Origin: JBMCWH01 sp048621635
GTDB taxonomy: Bacteria > Patescibacteriota > WWE3 > JAUXAW01 > JAYEID01
Reading direction: 5' to 3'
NCBI GenBank assembly: GCA_048621635.1
Contig: JBMCWH010000019.1
Coordinates: 1-11,274 of the forward strand
Length of the DNA: 11,274 nt
Below the pieces are notes generated by a model. It made no database searches. It saw nothing but the letters and a program-made list of their open reading frames with translations, and was not told the origin of the DNA. Positions 7,069-11,274 of the stretch are shown piece by piece (position 1 is the stretch's first letter; the number at the start of each line of letters is the position of its first letter). Made by a program: the position numbers and the translations under genes.

Positions 7069-7173
7069 ATGAAATTTTTCAAAAAACATAAAAAAATTTG
7101 GCAGATACTAGCCATAATTTCCTCTTTGGCCATGGTCTTAAGCTCAATTCTTCCCATATTTTTCGGAAGGTAA
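7069..7173 (+). CDS. Small single-pass membrane protein, 34 aa, unknown function
   Basis: The ORF starts at ATG and encodes 34 residues beginning MKFFKKHKKIW. A lysine-rich N-terminus is followed by one hydrophobic helix (about 11-32, with ILAIISSLAMVLSSILPIFF) and a short GR tail, the pattern of a small inner-membrane protein. I do not recognise the family. Support for it being real comes from the extended -10 at leaderless distance before it and from its tight position: its stop is four bases before the recG ATG, and its last codons contain the recG Shine-Dalgarno sequence. A role as a leader peptide coupling recG translation is an alternative. Confidence 0.6.
   Translation: MKFFKKHKKIWQILAIISSLAMVLSSILPIFFGR
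7165..7170 (+). promoter_or_regulatory. Shine-Dalgarno sequence of recG
   Basis: GGAAGG lies 7 bases ahead of the recG ATG and inside the last codons of the 34-aa ORF. It supports the ATG at 7178 and suggests translation coupled to the small ORF. Confidence 0.5.
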
Positions 7174-7177
7174 ATAG

Positions 7178-9337
7178 ATGAAGCTTACTAAACCAGTCAC
7201 AGCCATCCCTTTTATTGGTGAAAAATACAAACAAAAGCTGAAAACGTTAGGAATAAAAACAGCAAAGGATCTACTCCAACACTACCCGCATCGATACGAA
7301 GATTTTTCGAAAATAAAAAAAATTACCGAATTAGTAGCAGGAGAACAGTCAACTATAAAAGGGACGGTGCTGGAGATAAACAATATTTTTACTCGTCACG
7401 GTAAGAAACTTACTAAAGCTGTTGTTACCGACGAAAGTGGCACTTTGCTCCTAGTTTGGTTTAATCAACACTACCTGGCCAAAAACATCCATCCCCAAGA
7501 GACATTCTTCTTTTCTGGTAAGCTTAAATCCTTCTCGGGCCAACCTGCGTTTCTTAGCCCCAAATATGAGAAAACAGAGAGCAACGGAGAAAGACAGTCA
7601 GAAAATGAGCAGACTACTGAACCGATACACACTGCAGGCCTTGTCCCTATTTACTCAGAAACAAGTGGGGTTTCATCAAAGTGGCTACGGTCCCGCATCA
7701 ACTGGGTACTAAACAATACCTCGCCTAAGGAAATAAAATCACATCTTGCCCTTATCCCTCACCAAATACAAAAAAAATACCAACTAACCAACGGTGTAGC
7801 AGCTATTCAAAATATTCATTTCCCACCAAACAAAAAAAAAGCCCACGCTGCCCAAAAATACTTAGCTTTTAAAGAATTGTTTTTAATGCACCTTCGCAAT
7901 CAACAGGTAAAGGAAAAATGGCAACAGAGAAAACAAGCTATACCTTTTAAGAAAATTAAAGAAGCGCCAGAAATACAAACTGTTGTCGATAATTTACCTT
8001 TCCAACTAACAGATGCGCAAAAAACTGCTACTGAAGAGATTCTCGCGGATTTAGAAAAAGCAGCACCAATGAACCGTTTACTGCAAGGAGACGTTGGTTC
8101 AGGAAAAACAATAGTCGCAATTCTTGTTTCCGCAGCCGTAGCAAAACAAAATCACCAAGTAGCGTATATGGCGCCCACCGAAGTTTTGGCTGAACAAGTT
8201 TTTGAGACCTTTAGCAACCACCTCGAACCTTTAAATTTATCCATATCGTTACAAACAGGATCAAACCAGTCAGACAGTAAAAACGAAGAGAGGCGGAGTG
8301 CGGTAGGCGGAACTCGGTATACCGATATCATCATCGGTACTCACGCATTATTACACCGTACACAGATATTTAACAGTCTGGCTTTAGTAATAATTGACGA
8401 ACAACACCGCTTCGGAGTTAGGCAAAGAGCAAAACTGCTGAACATCGATACTGACAGCAAAACACCACATCTTCTAACTATGACTGCTACGCCTATACCG
8501 CGCAGCCTTGCTTTAACCACTTACGGGCACCTAGATATTTCTGTTTTGGACGAAATGCCACCTAACAGAAAACCAGTAAAAACATGGCTGGTACCGGAAC
8601 AAAAAAGGAAATCTGGCTACGAATGGATCAAAGAACAACTAAAGAAGCCTGCCAACATCGAGAAGCGGAACGCGGAACGCGGAAAGCGGTCAGCAGATGT
8701 AACAAACCAAGCGTTTATAATCTGCCCCCTTATTGAGGAATCCGAACACGAAACCCTAGAAGATGTAAAAGCAGTTACTAGTGAATACAAGAGATTACAA
8801 AAAGTGTTTCCTGAACAAGAACTAGGTCTTTTACATGGACAAATGAACAACAAGGAAAAAAAAGAAGTGTTAACAAAATTTCGCAAAGGAGAGATTAAAA
8901 TTCTTGTCTCTACGCCAGTAATAGAGGTGGGCATTGACGTCCCGCAAGCTAACATTATGATTATTGAAGGAGCACACCGTTTTGGGCTAGCTAGCCTACA
9001 CCAATTAAGAGGAAGGGTAGGCAGAGCAGGCCAGGAATCTTTCTGCCTCCTTTTCACACCCAAACAAGATACTACCACTCATAAAAGATTACGCGCGTTG
9101 GAAAAGGTACACTCTGGCCTTCAGTTAGCAAAAATCGATCTGAAAATGCGAGGACCAGGGGAATTATACGGAGCAAAACAACACGGAATGCCAGACTTAA
9201 AAATTGCAAAACTATCTGACCTGGAATTAGTAAAAATAACCAAGCAAGCTGCCACTGATATTTTTAACACCCTTGACAAATACCCAAATTTAAGAAAAGC
9301 TATAACTGAAAAAGTAAAAAAAGTATCGCCAAATTAA
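7178..9337 (+). CDS. recG: ATP-dependent DNA helicase RecG
   Basis: RecG is a double-stranded DNA translocase that reverses stalled replication forks and branch-migrates junctions. The 719 residues hold an N-terminal wedge/OB region (about 1-150, with IPFIGEKYKQKLKTLGI at 10-26), Walker A GDVGSGKT (304-311), APTEVLAEQ (332-340), DEQHRFG (407-413), TATPIPRSL (436-444), STPVIEVGIDVP (578-589) and HQLRGRVGRAG (608-618). The C-terminal RGPGELYGAKQHG (658-670) is typical. Two 7-bp-repeat tracts fall inside the gene. One, at residues 373-382, overlaps the segment after the ERR motif. The other, near 494-507, extends the loop before QAFIICPLIEES by roughly 16 residues. All helicase motifs are intact, so I expect a working enzyme. 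It follows the 34-aa ORF by 4 bp. Confidence 0.95.
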   Translation: MKLTKPVTAIPFIGEKYKQKLKTLGIKTAKDLLQHYPHRYEDFSKIKKITELVAGEQSTIKGTVLEINNIFTRHGKKLTKAVVTDESGTLLLVWFNQHYLAKNIHPQETFFFSGKLKSFSGQPAFLSPKYEKTESNGERQSENEQTTEPIHTAGLVPIYSETSGVSSKWLRSRINWVLNNTSPKEIKSHLALIPHQIQKKYQLTNGVAAIQNIHFPPNKKKAHAAQKYLAFKELFLMHLRNQQVKEKWQQRKQAIPFKKIKEAPEIQTVVDNLPFQLTDAQKTATEEILADLEKAAPMNRLLQGDVGSGKTIVAILVSAAVAKQNHQVAYMAPTEVLAEQVFETFSNHLEPLNLSISLQTGSNQSDSKNEERRSAVGGTRYTDIIIGTHALLHRTQIFNSLALVIIDEQHRFGVRQRAKLLNIDTDSKTPHLLTMTATPIPRSLALTTYGHLDISVLDEMPPNRKPVKTWLVPEQKRKSGYEWIKEQLKKPANIEKRNAERGKRSADVTNQAFIICPLIEESEHETLEDVKAVTSEYKRLQKVFPEQELGLLHGQMNNKEKKEVLTKFRKGEIKILVSTPVIEVGIDVPQANIMIIEGAHRFGLASLHQLRGRVGRAGQESFCLLFTPKQDTTTHKRLRALEKVHSGLQLAKIDLKMRGPGELYGAKQHGMPDLKIAKLSDLELVKITKQAATDIFNTLDKYPNLRKAITEKVKKVSPN
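8294..8321 (+). repeat. Degenerate heptamer tandem repeat in recG, first tract
   Basis: Four units with CGG at exact 7-bp spacing are present: CGGAGTG, CGGTAGG, CGGAACT and CGGTATA. They encode RSAVGGTRY in the same codon phase as the pheS tract. They lie in the segment between the ERR motif and IIIGTHALL. The units are more diverged than those in pheS, consistent with an older event. Confidence 0.65.
8666..8693 (+). repeat. In-frame heptamer tandem repeat in recG, second tract
   Basis: Four units are present: CGGAACG twice, CGGAAAG and CGGTCAG. They encode RNAERGKRS and sit in a lysine/arginine-rich insertion (about residues 491-508) between the helicase sub-domains, ahead of the conserved ICPLIEES. 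The codon phase is identical to the pheS tract. Confidence 0.85.
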
Positions 9338-9372
9338 CACAGCGCATTACTTACAAATAGAAATTAATAGGA

Positions 9373-9414
9373 AGTAGTTAGTAGACAGTAGAAAGCATTA
9401 AGCACCAAGTTCCA
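9373..9414 (+). repeat. Heptamer array, AG-initial units
   Basis: Six units of 7 bp each start with AG: AGTAGTT, AGTAGAC, AGTAGAA, AGCATTA, AGCACCA and AGTTCCA. Similarity fades along the array. An inverted copy lacking two units is at 122-139 upstream of infC. Confidence 0.75.
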
Positions 9415-9425
9415 AAGAAGATTTG

Positions 9426-9453
9426 TATTTCGTATCTCGTATAACGGATAACG
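9426..9453 (+). repeat. Heptamer array, TATNNCG units
   Basis: Four contiguous 7-bp units are present: TATTTCG, TATCTCG, TATAACG and GATAACG. The array has the same period and copy number as the tracts inside pheS and recG but a different base sequence. Confidence 0.75.
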
Positions 9454-9545
9454 AGCAGTTCGTTAAGTGATTGAAGATGGAAAATGTTGAAGATATCGAA
9501 TGTATTAAATCGCTTACTGAGTTCGCTTGATAACAAATTGAACAT

Positions 9546-9595
9546 CTTGAACAAATGAGCGAAACGAAAGGTTGAACAATTTCAACATTTTTGAC
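9546..9595 (+). repeat. Dispersed repeat copy B1 (TTGAACAA element)
   Basis: This is the partner of 27-76. It is 50 bp, same orientation, with 43 identical positions and no gap. It again contains two TTGAACAA words, a GAGCGAAACGAA core and TTCAACATTTT. Confidence 0.8.
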
Positions 9596-9611
9596 ATTTT
9601 TAATAATTAAG

Positions 9612-9632
9612 TGAATTATGAATAATAAATGA
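9612..9632 (+). repeat. Short heptamer array, TGAATNA units
   Basis: Three 7-bp units are present: TGAATTA, TGAATAA and TAAATGA. The array abuts dispersed copy B2. Confidence 0.5.
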
Positions 9633-9666
9633 TTCGAAAATCATTAATCAGTTAATCAAAATTCAT
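9632..9666 (+). repeat. Dispersed repeat copy B2, heptamer type
   Basis: ATTCGAA is followed by period-7 units AATCATT, AATCAGT, TAATCAA and AATTCAT. It matches 154-181 upstream of infC but carries exactly one more heptamer. It ends about 20 bp before rsmD. Confidence 0.7.
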
Positions 9667-9686
9667 TATTTGCCCAACCGCCAACA

Positions 9687-10241
9687 ATGCGTATTATTAC
9701 CGGAAAAGCAAAAGGTCATAACATAGGAGTTCCCACAAACAAGCATATTCGGCCAGCCCAAGATATGGTCCGGCAAGCAGTGTTTTCCATGTTAAAAGGC
9801 TTAGTGGAAAATGCTAGAGTGTTAGACCTCTATGCAGGAACAGGTTCTTACGGATTAGAAGCACTATCCCGCGGAGCAAAAAAAGCTATCTTTGTAGATA
9901 TTGACCAAGGGTGTACTCGCACTATTAAGCAAAATTTACAAACAAGCCGGCTAGAGAGTAGGGGAGAGGTAGAAAAAGCTGCTGCACAACAATTTGTAAA
10001 TATTTACCCCCAGACAGGAAAAGATAAATTTGATCTTATCTTCCTTTCTCCCCCTTATAAAGAAGGTAAAAAATTGCAACTGCTTAAGTCTCTCTCCAAA
10101 ATACTTAAAGCAAAAGGGGTAATTGTTTTTGACCATTCTAAGGAAACAAATTTACCCCAAGAATTAGATAACTTAAAAATAATTCGCCAGCGAACCTACG
10201 GAGAAACCGCTGTTTCCATCTTAACAAACAAACTAAACTAA
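9687..10241 (+). CDS. rsmD: 16S rRNA (guanine-N2)-methyltransferase RsmD
   Basis: RsmD methylates G966 of 16S rRNA (E. coli numbering) using S-adenosylmethionine. The 184-residue protein shows the family start MRIITGKAKGHNIGVP, then RPAQDMVRQAVFSML (22-36), the SAM-binding loop VLDLYAGTGSYGLEALSRGA (45-64), the acidic FVDID (69-73) and motif IV FLSPPY (119-124). Motif IV reads SPPY where characterised RsmD proteins usually have DPP(F/Y). Serine is tolerated there in the wider amino-methyltransferase superfamily, so activity is likely. The ATG has no visible Shine-Dalgarno sequence. The gene is convergent with the next gene, 7 bp apart. Confidence 0.9.
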   Translation: MRIITGKAKGHNIGVPTNKHIRPAQDMVRQAVFSMLKGLVENARVLDLYAGTGSYGLEALSRGAKKAIFVDIDQGCTRTIKQNLQTSRLESRGEVEKAAAQQFVNIYPQTGKDKFDLIFLSPPYKEGKKLQLLKSLSKILKAKGVIVFDHSKETNLPQELDNLKIIRQRTYGETAVSILTNKLN

Positions 10242-10248
10242 AAAACAA

Positions 10249-11274
10249 TTACCGTTCGTGCCAAAGCATTTTTTCCGTACGCAAATGAGGAAGGTGATGA
10301 CCTGGGTGAGCGTAAAGGGGATTAGCCCAAACCCTAAATATTGGCCTGTAAATCCGGAAGAAAAAACGGAGAACATCAATCCCATCCCGCCCCACCAAAC
10401 CACCATTAATAGTTAAGACATCTTCTCCTTTCCCCATCTCAAATATTACCTCCCCATTAGCAATTACAAAAGCATCCAGCTTTGTAATATCAGCACCAAT
10501 AAAAACATCTCCCTCTACCACCAAAACCAGACCTTTATTCTCCATATCTTGAGAAACAAATTTATTGGCTCCGTTATCAGTGTTGTCTCCAATTCTCAAG
10601 TTTCCCGGAACATATACCACAGCTACGCCCCGCGAGTTAATATCATAAGAACCTTCTAACTCCTCTGTAGAAGAATAAGTATAAAATTCTCCCGCAGATA
10701 GAGTATCGTTCCCATTCCATTGGTTTTCTCCGGCATCTGCTGCCAAATCGTCCCAAGAAAAATCTAAGGAATCCTTCCAATCAACTTCTTTCATTTCTTC
10801 TGACAAATTCAAAGGTTCGAAGGCATAAGAAGTAATTGCCCAATTTTCTCGCTCACTAGCACGGTCCGGATCTCTTACGCCTAAATGCGATCTTCCTATT
10901 GGAAAGCCACCAGAATTCGGAGGAGTAGCAGCTATAAAATTGGGATGGTCTTTCTCGAAACTCCCTAGCAACTGAGACTGTTCGGGCAAATTTACATTTA
11001 TACTAGGTGCGAAACAGGAACTCCAATTGCCAGTATGGCAATTAGCATAAACACCACCGTTTACTGCCTGAAACCAACCTTGGTAAAGGTCCAAATCCTT
11101 CACAGCAACATTTCCTGCTACATCCCTAACTTGCACACGAATCGTTCTTGTTTTTTGCAAATCTTGCCCAAGTATGTTCTTTATAGATTCAGCTGGAACC
11201 TGCAAAGTAAGCTTCACCTTCTCTTTACCGGAAATTGGCTCGGGCGGGGCGGGAGTGGGAGTGGGAGTAGGTGT
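10249..11274 (-). CDS. Partial surface-type protein with Thr-Pro linker, unknown function
   Basis: The frame is open through the right edge, so the N-terminus is missing and 341 C-terminal residues are visible. It begins with a Thr-Pro linker (TPTPTPTPAPPEP), then a beta-rich end of an Ig-like domain (IRVQVRDVAGNVAV, 45-58). GWFQAVNGGVYANC follows (66-79), with Cys79 and Cys87 close together. A hydrophilic, Asp/Glu/Trp-rich middle comes next, then a beta-rich repeat-like region (VAVVYVPGNLRIGD, LVLVVEGDVFIGA, AFVIANGEVIF, LTINGGLVGRDGI) that suggests a beta-helix or bactofilin-like stack. The tail (NPLYAHPGHHLPHLR, ending LWHER) is not a domain I can name. The layout recalls large secreted proteins of Patescibacteria. 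A GTG at 11217 exists but would cut into the linker-domain join, so I do not take it as the start. Confidence 0.7.
   Translation of the reverse strand, partial: TPTPTPTPAPPEPISGKEKVKLTLQVPAESIKNILGQDLQKTRTIRVQVRDVAGNVAVKDLDLYQGWFQAVNGGVYANCHTGNWSSCFAPSINVNLPEQSQLLGSFEKDHPNFIAATPPNSGGFPIGRSHLGVRDPDRASERENWAITSYAFEPLNLSEEMKEVDWKDSLDFSWDDLAADAGENQWNGNDTLSAGEFYTYSSTEELEGSYDINSRGVAVVYVPGNLRIGDNTDNGANKFVSQDMENKGLVLVVEGDVFIGADITKLDAFVIANGEVIFEMGKGEDVLTINGGLVGRDGIDVLRFFFRIYRPIFRVWANPLYAHPGHHLPHLRTEKMLWHER
11251..11274 (-). repeat. Hexamer repeat encoding the Thr-Pro linker
   Basis: Read on the minus strand, one diverged unit (ACACCT) and three ACTCCC units encode TPTPTPTP. The repeat may continue beyond the window edge. 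Its 6-bp period keeps the reading frame, unlike the 7-bp repeats elsewhere. Confidence 0.75.

Larger units (their letters stand above)
9338..9686. other. Noncoding, repeat-rich region between recG and rsmD
   Basis: These 349 bp have no credible gene in any frame, no tRNA and no clear intrinsic terminator. They are built from short-period repeat blocks (listed separately) that partly match the infC leader in direct and inverted orientation. The words AAAATGTTGAA (9481-9491) and TTCAACATTTT (9581-9591) form a perfect 11-bp inverted repeat about 90 bp apart. A weak -10-like CATTAT at 9664-9669 may serve rsmD, without a recognisable -35. Confidence 0.75.

Noticed and set aside
7559..7625. Possible further heptamer tract in recG (residues about 130-146)
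   Set aside because: The purine-rich stretch looks repetitive, but I could not align consistent 7-bp units.
8617..9078. 153-codon minus-strand ORF inside recG
   Set aside because: It is antisense to conserved RecG helicase motifs and has no recognisable domain or start signal.
9373..9666. CRISPR-like repeat array
   Set aside because: Units are 7 bp and contiguous, with no constant repeat of about 25-35 bp, no unique spacers and no cas gene nearby.
9641..9669. Promoter for rsmD
   Set aside because: CATTAT matches the -10 at only four positions, lacks TGN and a -35, and lies within a repeat, so it is mentioned only as a weak possibility.
10249..10370. Frameshift near the C-terminus of the last gene
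   Set aside because: The tail is unusual, but neither alternative frame gives a more convincing ending, so I cannot support a frameshift.

Overview
The window looks like a piece of an AT-rich bacterial chromosome from the Candidate Phyla Radiation (Patescibacteria), possibly a Microgenomates-like lineage. This is inferred from pared-down housekeeping genes (no rpmI between infC and rplT, a PheT without its internal tRNA-binding domain), a four-cysteine PheS, a 34-residue membrane ORF ahead of recG, and a surface-protein fragment of a style I associate with that group. TGA is an ordinary stop here: it ends pheS, and no in-frame TGA needs to be read as glycine in the other genes.

Layout. 1-228 is a noncoding, repeat-rich leader ending in a strong extended -10 promoter. 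229-4221 is a tight plus-strand operon, infC-rplT-pheS-pheT (initiation factor 3, ribosomal protein L20, both phenylalanyl-tRNA synthetase subunits). 4229-6823 is a minus-strand class A penicillin-binding protein, convergent with pheT. 6824-7068 is a divergent promoter region. 7069-9337 is a plus-strand pair, a 34-aa membrane ORF followed by recG. 9338-9686 is noncoding and full of short-period repeats. 9687-10241 is rsmD, convergent with a minus-strand, proline/threonine-linked, probably surface-exposed protein that runs off the right edge.

The most unusual signal is a family of degenerate short tandem repeats with a 7-bp period. Three tracts, each four units of the form CGGNNNN, sit inside the open frames of pheS (one) and recG (two). 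All three start on the same codon phase and give an R-x-A-x-x-G-x-R type peptide. Heptamer arrays of other sequence fill the intergenic region before rsmD, and relatives lie upstream of infC. Matching copies in those two regions differ by exactly 7 and exactly 14 bp, and one pair is inverted. This resembles the heptanucleotide STRR repeats known from heterocystous cyanobacteria, but here the units also enter the reading frames of essential genes.

A second pattern is promoter architecture. infC, the PBP gene and the 34-aa ORF each have a TGN-extended -10 only 9-12 bp ahead of the chosen start codon, which predicts leaderless or nearly leaderless mRNAs. The operon leader therefore has no room for an L20-binding leader or a T-box.

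The genes serve translation (infC, rplT, pheST, rsmD), replication and repair (recG) and cell envelope building (PBP, surface protein). I see no defence system, CRISPR array, insertion sequence, phage gene, tRNA or rRNA.
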